11,590 bases of DNA from Balneolales bacterium (lineage in GTDB: Bacteria; Bacteroidota; Rhodothermia; Balneolales; Natronogracilivirgulaceae): NCBI GenBank assembly GCA_007133875.1, contig SLLW01000372.1:1-11590 (forward strand), written 5' to 3'. Positions 1 to 7,887 of the stretch are shown here, piece after piece. Numbering within the stretch: the stretch's first letter is position 1; the number at the start of each line of letters is the position of its first letter. The translations under genes and the position numbers were made by a program. The notes beneath the pieces were generated by a model. It saw nothing but the letters and a program-made list of their open reading frames with translations, did not search any database and had not been told where the DNA came from.

Positions 1-14
1 CCCCGCAGTTACAC

Positions 15-179
15 CTACTTCGGCCGGGGACAGGGGTCAGCGTAGTCCGCATTTGCTGATTCATTGTCGACGGAAGTTTGATTCTGTGCCGATCCACAAG
101 AAACAGCAAGTAAAACCAGAACACCCAGGAATAAACGTATCAAAAAAAAAAAAAAAAAATTTGTCGAGGAATGTGACAT
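15..179 (-). CDS. Putative small lipoprotein, or the broken or truncated 5' end of a larger exported-protein gene
   Basis: A 54-codon frame on the minus strand opens at an ATG (177-179) and ends at TAG (15-17). Its N-terminus is MSHSSTN, then a run of five Phe and one Leu, then IRLFLGVLVLLAVSCGSAQ. That is a convincing hydrophobic lipoprotein signal with a lipobox-like A-V-S-C. A TTG at 141-143 in the same frame would give a shorter and more typical signal peptide starting M-I-R-L, with the T-run then in the leader. After the cysteine only about 27 residues remain, ending DPCPRPK. This is too short for an enzyme, so it may be a tiny lipoprotein or a gene interrupted by a frameshift; one other minus-strand frame stays open to the window edge. 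It lies 121 bp downstream of the first GH30 gene in the same direction. A TATAAT hexamer on the minus strand at 211-216 is a weak promoter candidate. The product is not recognised. Confidence 0.3.
   Translation of the reverse strand: MSHSSTNFFFFFLIRLFLGVLVLLAVSCGSAQNQTSVDNESANADYADPCPRPK
142..159. repeat. Homopolymer of 18 A (18 T on the minus strand)
   Basis: An uninterrupted run of 18 A lies at 142-159. On the minus strand it encodes five Phe codons plus the start of a Leu codon inside the signal sequence of the short lipoprotein-like frame, or sits immediately ahead of a TTG start. Runs of this length are rare in a genome of moderate GC and are prone to slippage, both in cells and in sequencing. 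Confidence 0.9.
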
Positions 180-300
180 GATTCAAAATATTTGAGTTAT
201 TTGAGCAGCTATTATATCCATGCCGGAAATGCCTTGTCCCAACCGGGAGTAAGTGCCATTGAAGCTACATTGCAATATTATTTAGCTTGTCAAATTGGCG

Positions 301-1752
301 TTACCACAAGAAAGTGCCGATTGTCCTTCCGGATAATACATACCGAAAATCACCTTTTTCTGATTTAACCTGAAAGGTCCGGGCTTGCTGAGAGCGGTTC
401 ACAATTACCATTTTGTGATCTCCGTCATCATTTACAAAAGCCATATAGTTCAGCTGCTCCTGTGGAGGCGTGGAAAAAACCCGGTGATCACCGGGTCGAA
501 TATGCCGGGAAACATGGGCAAGGATATAGTATTCTTCATTGCGGGAAGGTGCCCTTCCGTCTTCAGGAATAGTTACAACTCCACGGCAATTCTGGCATCC
601 ACCGTTTTTGGGTCCATCCTGCTCATTGAGTGCAAGATTCCAGAGCAGTGCATTTTTGGAGTTATGACGCATGGATCCAAGAAAAATATGATCCATGTTC
701 CAGGTGATGTTGGACCAGAAATCGGTCGCCCATCCTCCACCTGAAATTTCTGTGAAGTAGAGGGCCTTGTCGGGATGAGCATCAATCACATTCGACATTT
801 GGCTTACATCCCCGCCGTATCCGTGAAATGCTGAACCGACGACATATTGACGGGTTTCTTCATCATTAAGAATATTTATAGGATACTGATAATTATCCCA
901 ATTGTGATCATAAATAATGATTTCCGTTTGAATTCCCTTCTCATCAAAAAGCGGGCCGAGATGATCGCGGATCAGTACGTTCTGGTCTTGCCAGGGCATG
1001 TACATCGTCGGATATCCAGATGTTTCATGAAGGGGCTCATTTTGGACTGTGAGCGCATGAATTGGGATACCCTCTTGCTCATAGGCCTGAATAAACATCT
1101 TCAGGTACCGGGCAAAATCTTCAAAATGCTCCGATTTCAGACGTCCACCGTGCATATGACCGGTTGTTTTCATCCATCCGGGAGCACTCCACGGACTTGC
1201 CATGATCCATAAGTCCGGATTGATCTCAAGGACTTCCTGCATGACGGAAATAACATCCTGTCTGTCTATTTCCGGGATGGCGAAATTTTCCAGTCCCGGC
1301 TCATCACAATAAGAGTAGCTGCCTAATGAAAAATCAGAAGACCCGATGGTAAGCCGGATATTTGAAATGCCAATTCCATCCTCCGGATCAAACAGCTCAG
1401 TGAGTAAATCATGGCGATCTTCGGAATCCATTTGGCGAAGCAGATAGGCTGAAGATCCGGTCATTGCCGCACCGAAACCGGTAATGGATTGCAGCCGCTG
1501 ACTCGCATCGGTTTCAATTACAATTTCCGCCACATCATCAGAAAATGAAACAGGGTTTTGCCTGTCATTGAGCTGCAACCGATTCGCCATCGTCAGGTAC
1601 ACCTCCACATCACCAACTTCCTCATTATCGCCGTTCATGCTTCCATTCTCGTCATTTCCCGGGGATACCGGATCATCATCACATGCACCTAAATAAAACA
1701 GGCAGACTATTCCGAGACCAACAATCGTCAACAGTTTTTTTCTAATATTCAT
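301..1752 (-). CDS. GH30 family glycoside hydrolase, surface lipoprotein (beta-1,6-glucanase / beta-glucosidase type)
   Basis: This 483-residue enzyme has a lipoprotein signal with lipobox L21-G-A-C24 followed by three Asp. A Gly/Asn/Asp/Glu-rich linker to about residue 48 probably tethers the catalytic domain at the outer surface. The GH30 (clan GH-A) barrel begins near ITGFGAAMTG (90-99). Other family motifs are DGIGISNIRLTIG (125-137), SPWSAPGWMK (186-195) and TVQNEP (235-240), where E239 is the predicted acid/base. LYFTE (331-335) carries the predicted nucleophile E335. WNLAL (371-375) and a C386-x2-C389 pair follow, and the C-terminal beta domain ends in GTFLW, so the gene looks complete. 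The retaining mechanism and the preference for beta-glucosidic bonds are family knowledge; subfamily 3 (beta-1,6-glucanase) or subfamily 1 is likely but unproven. The ATG lies 36 bp after the susD stop, which suggests cotranscription. Confidence 0.93.
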   Translation of the reverse strand: MNIRKKLLTIVGLGIVCLFYLGACDDDPVSPGNDENGSMNGDNEEVGDVEVYLTMANRLQLNDRQNPVSFSDDVAEIVIETDASQRLQSITGFGAAMTGSSAYLLRQMDSEDRHDLLTELFDPEDGIGISNIRLTIGSSDFSLGSYSYCDEPGLENFAIPEIDRQDVISVMQEVLEINPDLWIMASPWSAPGWMKTTGHMHGGRLKSEHFEDFARYLKMFIQAYEQEGIPIHALTVQNEPLHETSGYPTMYMPWQDQNVLIRDHLGPLFDEKGIQTEIIIYDHNWDNYQYPINILNDEETRQYVVGSAFHGYGGDVSQMSNVIDAHPDKALYFTEISGGGWATDFWSNITWNMDHIFLGSMRHNSKNALLWNLALNEQDGPKNGGCQNCRGVVTIPEDGRAPSRNEEYYILAHVSRHIRPGDHRVFSTPPQEQLNYMAFVNDDGDHKMVIVNRSQQARTFQVKSEKGDFRYVLSGRTIGTFLW

Positions 1753-1767
1753 ATCGATGGTTTTATC

Positions 1768-1784
1768 ACACCCTTCGGTGGTGT
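1768..1784 (-). other. Short hairpin between the susD and GH30 genes
   Basis: ACACC (1768-1772) pairs with GGTGT (1780-1784) around a 7-base loop containing TTCG on the plus strand. It sits in the 36-bp gap between the SusD stop and the GH30 start and has no T-run after it. It is therefore more likely an intercistronic RNA hairpin, if anything, than a terminator. Confidence 0.25.
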
Positions 1785-1788
1785 AAAC

Positions 1789-3252
1789 TTAATATCCGAC
1801 ATTTTGTTCCAACCGGGGGTTTTTATCCAGTTCTGATTGCGGTATCGGCCATATCTGGCGAAATTCGGCGACACTGTAGGAAAGCGGACTACCATCCTCG
1901 TATCTCAGGTCACTCATAATCTCCAAAATCCGTCCGGAGCGTTTTAAATCAAAGAAACGGTGTCCTTCAAAAGCCAGCTCGAGGCGACGCTCCCTGAGGA
2001 CCAGCTCCTGAGCTTCTTCACTACTGGATGCTGATACCGGAGGCAACGATACGCGGGCGCGAATATCATTGACCAGTTCCATCGCCTGGCTGATCTGCCC
2101 CAGCCGGGCGTGTGCCTCGGCTTTAAGCAGCATGATATCGGCAAGGCGCATCAATATGAAGTTCTGTGAACCGGTGGTATTGCGATACTTATTCACAAAC
2201 GGATAGGTTGACGGATCCCAGTGACGATCGGTCCAGGAGCCGCTTACATCTTCAAAATGGATACTGGAATTAGACCGGATTTCATCGCCCTCCTGCTCAA
2301 AAGCATTTACCAGATCGAAGGTCGGAGTATTGAACTTTTTCCAATCGGTCCCTCGGAACATGAACACTCCCCAATTGCCGGTGGTGGTACCGTCGTAATT
2401 CACTTCGAAAATCGATTCGCTGGAATTTTGTACGGATCCGTCCCAGAGCGCATCATAATCGGAAAGCAGAGAATACCGACCACTCTGGATCACATGTCCT
2501 GCGTGCTCGATCACCTCTTCCCAGTTACCATGTTCGGCCTGCACTCTGGCCATCAGCCCTCGTACGGCACCCACCGTGGCGTAGCCTTTATCGCGGGCTG
2601 AGGTTCCCACTCTGGGCAAAGCGGTTTCCAGATCACTGAAAATCAATTCATAGGCTTCCTCCGGTGAGCTTGAAACCGGGTACAAAATTTCATATACCTC
2701 TTCAATATTTTCTGCATTGATACCGGAGACATCCGCTGTAATGAGGGGGATATTCTCCCAGAGACGGACGATATCAAAGTACGCCCATGCCCGGACGAAA
2801 CTTGCCTCGCCCAGAATGCGATCCCGCTGACTATCCGCCAGGCCCTGAACCTTTTCCACATTCTCAATCACGGTATTGGTTTTGGATACCATGCCGTAAA
2901 GATATCCCCAGGCGCGGTTAACCACTTCATTGGTCGCCGTTTCACTCCACTCTTCCATTTCGAACATATTGGGGTTATCGGCACCCGCGTGGGCATTATC
3001 AGACCGGGCCTCTCCAATCAGAAAATAGTCCAACTGGAAGTATTCGGATCGATAGTCACTGTAAGCTCCGTTCAGCAGGCTTTCAATTTCACCGGCCGTG
3101 TAGCTCTTCTCCTCCGTATCGGTCTCATCAATCCCCAGCGACTCATTGGAGAATTGTGACAATGGCTCCCGTGACAGAAAATCATCGCATGACGTTAGAG
3201 CCGGAACTGCAAACAACAGCAGCAAGATGGTAAAATGGGTGGTTGTTTTCAT
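1789..3252 (-). CDS. susD: SusD/RagB-family surface glycan-binding lipoprotein
   Basis: The 487-residue protein is the outer-leaflet lipoprotein that caps the SusC barrel and captures oligosaccharide. The signal peptide MKTTTHFTILLLLFAVPALTSC ends in lipobox L19-T-S-C22, with two Asp after the cysteine, a surface-export type signature in Bacteroidota. SusD hallmarks are visible: RAWAYFDIVRLWENIPL (154-170), then the RagB/SusD C-terminal domain with LMRLADIMLLKAEAH (367-381), RRLELAFEGHRFFDLKR (422-438), and the ending WPIPQSELDKNP...NVGY. An upstream in-frame ATG at 3360 would add 36 residues, but these overlap the end of susC and would bury the signal peptide, so the ATG at 3250-3252 is chosen. 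It follows the susC stop by 13 bp, the standard tight susC-susD arrangement. The TPR-like fold is family knowledge. The ligand cannot be read from the sequence; the neighbouring GH30 enzymes suggest a beta-glucan. Confidence 0.95.
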   Translation of the reverse strand: MKTTTHFTILLLLFAVPALTSCDDFLSREPLSQFSNESLGIDETDTEEKSYTAGEIESLLNGAYSDYRSEYFQLDYFLIGEARSDNAHAGADNPNMFEMEEWSETATNEVVNRAWGYLYGMVSKTNTVIENVEKVQGLADSQRDRILGEASFVRAWAYFDIVRLWENIPLITADVSGINAENIEEVYEILYPVSSSPEEAYELIFSDLETALPRVGTSARDKGYATVGAVRGLMARVQAEHGNWEEVIEHAGHVIQSGRYSLLSDYDALWDGSVQNSSESIFEVNYDGTTTGNWGVFMFRGTDWKKFNTPTFDLVNAFEQEGDEIRSNSSIHFEDVSGSWTDRHWDPSTYPFVNKYRNTTGSQNFILMRLADIMLLKAEAHARLGQISQAMELVNDIRARVSLPPVSASSSEEAQELVLRERRLELAFEGHRFFDLKRSGRILEIMSDLRYEDGSPLSYSVAEFRQIWPIPQSELDKNPRLEQNVGY

Positions 3253-3265
3253 ATCTGACAGTAAA

Positions 3266-6200
3266 TTAAAATTCAATATTGGTTCCAATGATGATCGTTC
3301 TTGCCTGCGGGTAGGTACCATAATCGACCCCGAGAGAGGTAGAGCTGGTTCCATAGGCATTCACTTCCGGGTCAAAGCCGCTGTAATCCGTGAATGTCAA
3401 CAGGTTTTGGCCACTGCCGAATATCGACATGCTGCTCATACGCAGCGAATTGATCCATCGCTGCGGCAGTGAATATGTAAGTGTCAGGGTTTTTAGCCTC
3501 AGATACGATCCATCCTCAACAAAGCGGGTAGAGTTCCGGATATTGGACATATCACTCGTTGCTTTTGGAATATCGGTAACCTGACCCGGTTCGGTCCATC
3601 GGTCAAGCACGGCATCAGACTGGTTTTTATGGTCAAACATCCCTTCATAGTCGATGCGCGAGGCATTATAGATGTCATTGCCATGCACCCCCTGGAGGAA
3701 GACAAACAACTCAAACCCGCGATACCGGAAGGTGTTGGTCAGACCGTAAATAAAATCCGGCTGGGCGTTTCCAATCACGGTCCGGTCGGCGGCAGTTATA
3801 GTACCGGTTCCGGTCAGGTCCCTGTACTGGATCATACCTGTCTCCGGGTCCACTCCGTCCGACACATATCCATAAAACGATCCCAGAGCCATTCCCGGTT
3901 CAAGACGAATAACCGTCTGGTTATTAGGATAGATGGTGGCAAAATCATATACCTGATTCAGGCCCAATTCTGTCACTTCATTACGGTTGAAAGAGATATT
4001 GAACTCGGTGTCCCACTGAAAACGCCCCCTCAAATTCCGAGTATCCAGGACAAACTCCAGGCCACGGTTTTCCATCTTTCCGTCATTCCGGGTGATGTAT
4101 TCGGCTGCACCAATCCGGGGTACAACCACATTAAGCAGCAGGTCGTCTGTCTTTTTGATGTAGGCATCGGCGGTAAACATAACACGCCCTCCCATGAGCA
4201 TGAGATCAACACCGATATTGGTTTGTGTGGTTGTCTCCCATTTCAGGTCGGTATTCTCAAAACTGCTTCGGTACAGAGAAGGACCGGTTGGTGGCTGAGT
4301 CTCGGGTCGGCGACTTGTTGAGAACAAGCCATAAGAAGCATAATTACTAATCCCCTCCTGATTGCCTGTTACCCCCCATCCGGCCCGCAATTTTAAATCG
4401 TCGATAAAATTCACATTCTGCATGAAAGATTCGCCGGATATGCGCCAGGCAGCAGACAGCGACGGGAAAATACCCCAGCGGTTTTCTTCGGCAAGTTTTG
4501 AAGAACCGTCGTAGCGAATCGTCGAAGTAAGAATATACCTGCTTTGATAATTATAACTCACACGGCCAAGATAGGACATAAGTGCCCACTCCGAGCGAGA
4601 TGTTCCGGCGTTGGTGATTTGATTTGCCACATTCAGTGTGCGGACAGAGGTGTTCTCAGGAAAGTCGCGTACACTGATATAGTTCAAATCCCACATATTG
4701 TGCTGCATCGTCATCCCGGCGATACCCTCGATTACGTGGTCTCCCAGATCAATGTTGTAGTTTATGGTATTTTCCAGCAGCCAGTTAAATTCACGGTTTT
4801 CATTATCGGTAGCCTGACCGTTTTCCTGGCGTCCAAAAGAGGTTCTCACCGGATCGATATACTGATACCAACTCCATCTGTTGTGATCTATACCAAAATT
4901 TGTTTGCCAGGAAAGGTTGGAGTGCAGGTCTACATTACTGACAATATTCCCTGTAAGACGATCACTCCGGTCCCATCCGGCACGTGACATATAAGCCATG
5001 GGGTTTTCCCATGAAGGTTGATAAGGGTTGGGCATGTAGCGTTCGGGGTTCTCCTGATCCCAAACCTGCAGGAAAGGCGGGGTATTGATGGCACTTAGAA
5101 TGGTTCCACCCCGGGCAACACTCATATTATCCTCGGTATCGCGCCGGTCACGCTTGGTAAAAGAGATACTGGTGGCGATATTCATCCAGCTCAGCACCTG
5201 GTTATCCAGATTCAACCTGAAGTTGTAACGTTCGTTGGAAGCGGGATTAACAATCCCTTCTTCACTAAGATAACCGGCCGAAAGATAATATTGCATAAAC
5301 TCGGTGCCGCCTGTAGCCGATAACTGATAGTCCTGATAGGATCCGGTTCCAAACGTTTTGTCCATCCAGTCGGTCGTATGAGTAAAAGTTTCTGGTACCG
5401 TTCCAGGGCCGTAGATTTCACCCATCAACTCCCGATACTGACCGGTGTTCAGAGTCTCAATCTGAAATGGGAGGTCCGAAAACCCGAAATTGGTACTCAG
5501 ATTCACAGTTGCCACTCCATCCCGGCCTCTTTTCGTAGTAATAAGGACCACACCATTAGCTCCCCGGGATCCGTAAATGGCTGCAGAGGAGGCATCTTTA
5601 AGGATTTGAAGCGACTCGATATCTCTTGGGTTGAGATTCTGGATATTGGTGGTCGGAACTCCATCCACCACATACAGGGGTTCATTCCCGGCCTGCACCG
5701 AAGTGGAACCCCGAACACGGATCGAAAAACCACCACCCGGTTTGCCGGAGGGTTGAATCACCTGCACCCCGGCTGCACGACCCTGAATCGCCTGGGAAAC
5801 ATCACTGATAGGACTGCGCCCAATATCTTCGGTTGAAACTACAGATACAGAGGTACTTAAATCCCGGATACGCTGGGTACCATAACCGACAACCACCACG
5901 TCATCCATCCAAAGGACATCCTCCTCCATCGTAATCTCGATTTCATCGCGACCGTCGACAGGGATCTCCCTTGGGACATATCCCACATAGGCAACCAATA
6001 AAACAGCATCAGGCGAGGGTACTGTAAGTGAGTATTCTCCACGGATATTGGTAGTGGTACCAGTGGTTCCATCACGAACCGAAACCGTAGCCCCAATAAG
6101 GGGTTCACCGGTGGATGAGTCAACAATACGCCCGGTCACGGTATAATCCTGAAGCGACTCGCCTGCACCAAGAGGACCGGTATTTTCATTACCGGTAACG

Positions 6201-6547
6201 ACAATAATATTCCCGTTTATCGAGTAACTGCTTTCGAGACTTGCAAAAAGTTGCTCCAGTACCTCTTCAACATTTTCGCCGTTGTAATTAATATCCACTG
6301 GTGACTCGCTTTCAAGGTCGGTGTCACGGTAAAACACACTATAGCCGGTTTGTTCCTCGATCATCTGCAAAACAGCCATGGGTGTCAGCCGGCTTTCCTG
6401 AAATGAGAGTTGCGTATTTTGCGCCTGTACGGGTGAAAATGCTCGCAATAGCAAAAGAATCATGACCAACATCAACGCCACCATACCGAATGACATCGAT
6501 CGGGTTCTACTATGCTTTTGCTTTATGGAGTTATTTTGTGGATTCAT
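3266..6547 (-). CDS. susC: SusC/RagA-family TonB-dependent outer-membrane transporter with STN signalling domain
   Basis: This 1093-residue transporter imports oligosaccharide across the outer membrane with TonB energy. It has a signal peptide with a hydrophobic core at about 22-36 and likely cleavage after QA (41-42). A secretin/TonB N-terminal (STN) domain spans about 46-118 (LTPMAVLQMIEEQTGYSVFY). A carboxypeptidase-regulatory-like beta-sandwich follows at about 135-208 (VTGRIVDSSTGEPLIGATV). Next are a TonB-box-like segment DDVVVVGYGTQ (215-225), the plug from about 230 to 340 (PLYVVDGVPT, ESLQILKDASSAAIYGSRGA), and a barrel ending in a C-terminal Phe (TIIIGTNIEF). The STN domain marks the signalling subclass that contacts a FecR anti-sigma factor, and a FecR gene lies directly upstream. 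The gene is intact, of usual family length, and followed after 13 bp by susD. No clear Shine-Dalgarno site precedes the ATG, as is common in Bacteroidota. Confidence 0.96.
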   Translation of the reverse strand: MNPQNNSIKQKHSRTRSMSFGMVALMLVMILLLLRAFSPVQAQNTQLSFQESRLTPMAVLQMIEEQTGYSVFYRDTDLESESPVDINYNGENVEEVLEQLFASLESSYSINGNIIVVTGNENTGPLGAGESLQDYTVTGRIVDSSTGEPLIGATVSVRDGTTGTTTNIRGEYSLTVPSPDAVLLVAYVGYVPREIPVDGRDEIEITMEEDVLWMDDVVVVGYGTQRIRDLSTSVSVVSTEDIGRSPISDVSQAIQGRAAGVQVIQPSGKPGGGFSIRVRGSTSVQAGNEPLYVVDGVPTTNIQNLNPRDIESLQILKDASSAAIYGSRGANGVVLITTKRGRDGVATVNLSTNFGFSDLPFQIETLNTGQYRELMGEIYGPGTVPETFTHTTDWMDKTFGTGSYQDYQLSATGGTEFMQYYLSAGYLSEEGIVNPASNERYNFRLNLDNQVLSWMNIATSISFTKRDRRDTEDNMSVARGGTILSAINTPPFLQVWDQENPERYMPNPYQPSWENPMAYMSRAGWDRSDRLTGNIVSNVDLHSNLSWQTNFGIDHNRWSWYQYIDPVRTSFGRQENGQATDNENREFNWLLENTINYNIDLGDHVIEGIAGMTMQHNMWDLNYISVRDFPENTSVRTLNVANQITNAGTSRSEWALMSYLGRVSYNYQSRYILTSTIRYDGSSKLAEENRWGIFPSLSAAWRISGESFMQNVNFIDDLKLRAGWGVTGNQEGISNYASYGLFSTSRRPETQPPTGPSLYRSSFENTDLKWETTTQTNIGVDLMLMGGRVMFTADAYIKKTDDLLLNVVVPRIGAAEYITRNDGKMENRGLEFVLDTRNLRGRFQWDTEFNISFNRNEVTELGLNQVYDFATIYPNNQTVIRLEPGMALGSFYGYVSDGVDPETGMIQYRDLTGTGTITAADRTVIGNAQPDFIYGLTNTFRYRGFELFVFLQGVHGNDIYNASRIDYEGMFDHKNQSDAVLDRWTEPGQVTDIPKATSDMSNIRNSTRFVEDGSYLRLKTLTLTYSLPQRWINSLRMSSMSIFGSGQNLLTFTDYSGFDPEVNAYGTSSTSLGVDYGTYPQARTIIIGTNIEF

Positions 6548-6780
6548 ATTTTTAATGATTATTTATTGCGTTTTTTGGGCCTGCTATAAATGTGACCATT
6601 CAGCACTAAAAAGGTGTGGCATATCAGTAACCATTTCGTCGCTGAAAAGCTTTTTATGGAACCGCTTCCAGTCTATCATGAAATATGCACCTATCTGCCT
6701 GTGTAACAATTTCAACCACTACATCTACTGCAATCCGCTATATCTCAACAATTAGAAATCTTCCCCAAACCGCTTAGCGG
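6548..6780. other. Gap upstream of susC: candidate promoter/leader region
   Basis: This 233-bp AT-rich gap separates fecR from susC and is the largest gap within the minus-strand series. It is the natural place for a promoter driving susC, susD and GH30, but I found no convincing Bacteroidota TTTG / TAnnTTTG promoter pair. A small palindrome, CCGCTTAGCGG (6770-6780), abuts the fecR stop and is followed on the minus strand by only three T, so it is at best a weak terminator. A second 10-bp palindrome, AAAAGCTTTT, lies near 6645-6654. No convincing gene is seen in the gap. Confidence 0.45.
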
Positions 6781-7827
6781 TCAGGATTCCGGTTGCTCCT
6801 CTTTTTCTATGACAATGCGATTATTAGTAATATCGTACGAAAAAGGAGTAGCGGTGCGGACACTTTCCAGGACCTGATAAATATTTTCCCGGTTGCGGAA
6901 AATTCCGGAATAACTGGTATCGTCAAACTGATCCCGGTCATAAACAATCTCCACATCAAACCACTTTTCCAGCCTTACGGCCAGCTCATCAAATGTGGCA
7001 TTTCGAAACACCAGCAAGCCATTACGCCATGCCGTAAATTCAAAGGTACTGGTATCTGAAACTTCCAGAACCTGGTCTCGCTTTTGATAAACCGCTCTTT
7101 GGCCTGGTCTCATAACCGAAACCGTTTCCGACACCCCGTTGTCATCGGTACGCAGAAGCTCAACGCTGCCACTAACCAGCACGGTTTCCACATATTCATC
7201 CGCTGGATAGGCTCGTACATTGAAGGCGGTCCCCGTCACACGGATATCCTTATGAGATGTGGATATTATCAGGTTTCCAGACCGGTCTTCGGGTGTTTCA
7301 ATATAAGCTTCCCCCTCCAGTACCAGTTTGGTGTCGCCTTGTGGTGCATGAGCGGCGTACTTCAACTCGGAATCTGAGTTAAGCCAGATTTTTGTTCGAT
7401 CTTCCAGCACAAAATGAGATCGCTGCCCCATTTCCGTATGTACAGAGACAATAGGCGATTCTGTGGGCCCATTGATTTGCATAAACAGTACGACCGTTGT
7501 AATAACGAGTGGCAGAAAAAGAATAGCGGCAGCAGTTCGCAGTAAAAGTAACACCTGTACTTTCTTCAGCGGATGAACCCGGCTTTTCCCGGTTTCGTTA
7601 ATTCCGGCCTGACTCACGATACGTTGCCATGCGACTTTTTCATCCGGTTGATATCCTTTACTCTCACCACCGGCAACATTCCAGGCCAGCTTGATTTTTT
7701 CAAAAAGAGTGCGGTTCGTATCAGACTCGGAAAGCCACTCATTTAAAGTGATCCTTTCCTGATCATCCAATGACTTTTTCAATGCCTTTTGGATCGAATT
7801 CCAGGGTATGTGATTGTTTCTGTTCAT
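6781..7827 (-). CDS. fecR: FecR-family anti-sigma factor (transmembrane sigma regulator)
   Basis: The 348-residue inner-membrane protein is expected to hold the ECF sigma factor in the cytoplasm and to receive the signal from the STN domain of SusC in the periplasm. The cytoplasmic N-terminal part is about residues 1-90 and includes WLSESDTNRTLFEKIKLAWN (31-50). One transmembrane segment lies at about 92-116. The FecR domain (about 125-225) includes RSHFVLEDRTKIWLNSDSEL, LEGEAYIE and VTGTAFNVRAY. The C-terminal DUF4974 domain (about 268-342) includes WRNGLLVFRNATFDELAVRL and IYQVLESV. It is separated from the sigma gene by a GH30 gene, whereas fecI and fecR are usually adjacent. The start ATG follows the GH30 stop by 60 bp. 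Regulation may be positive or negative in this class; the sequence does not decide. Confidence 0.93.
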   Translation of the reverse strand: MNRNNHIPWNSIQKALKKSLDDQERITLNEWLSESDTNRTLFEKIKLAWNVAGGESKGYQPDEKVAWQRIVSQAGINETGKSRVHPLKKVQVLLLLRTAAAILFLPLVITTVVLFMQINGPTESPIVSVHTEMGQRSHFVLEDRTKIWLNSDSELKYAAHAPQGDTKLVLEGEAYIETPEDRSGNLIISTSHKDIRVTGTAFNVRAYPADEYVETVLVSGSVELLRTDDNGVSETVSVMRPGQRAVYQKRDQVLEVSDTSTFEFTAWRNGLLVFRNATFDELAVRLEKWFDVEIVYDRDQFDDTSYSGIFRNRENIYQVLESVRTATPFSYDITNNRIVIEKEEQPES

Positions 7828-7874
7828 TCTGCTTTATGTTGATTTCTTACCAGGTTGACACCTTGAAACTGTAT

Positions 7875-7887
7875 CCCCCCAAAAAAA
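7875..7887 (-). repeat. T7-G6 tract directly after the GH30 stop codon
   Basis: On the minus strand the TAA stop is followed at once by seven T and then six G. A closely similar T9-G6 tract occurs eight bases after the sigma-factor stop. No stable hairpin precedes it, so it is not a standard intrinsic terminator. Confidence 0.5.

Noticed and set aside
211..216. TATAAT hexamer on the minus strand ahead of the short lipoprotein frame
   Set aside because: There is no well-spaced -35 element, and Bacteroidota housekeeping promoters use a different -7 motif, so it is not listed as a promoter.
3253..3360. N-terminal extension of SusD by 36 residues
   Set aside because: It overlaps the end of susC and would place the lipoprotein signal peptide internally; the ATG at 3250-3252 gives a perfect signal with a lipobox.
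6462..6755. 97-codon plus-strand frame across the susC upstream gap
   Set aside because: It is antisense to the SusC signal peptide, rich in Cys and aromatic residues without pattern, and has no ribosome-binding site or family match.
6770..6780. CCGCTTAGCGG palindrome after fecR as an intrinsic terminator
   Set aside because: The stem is only four to five pairs and is followed by just three T before a G run.
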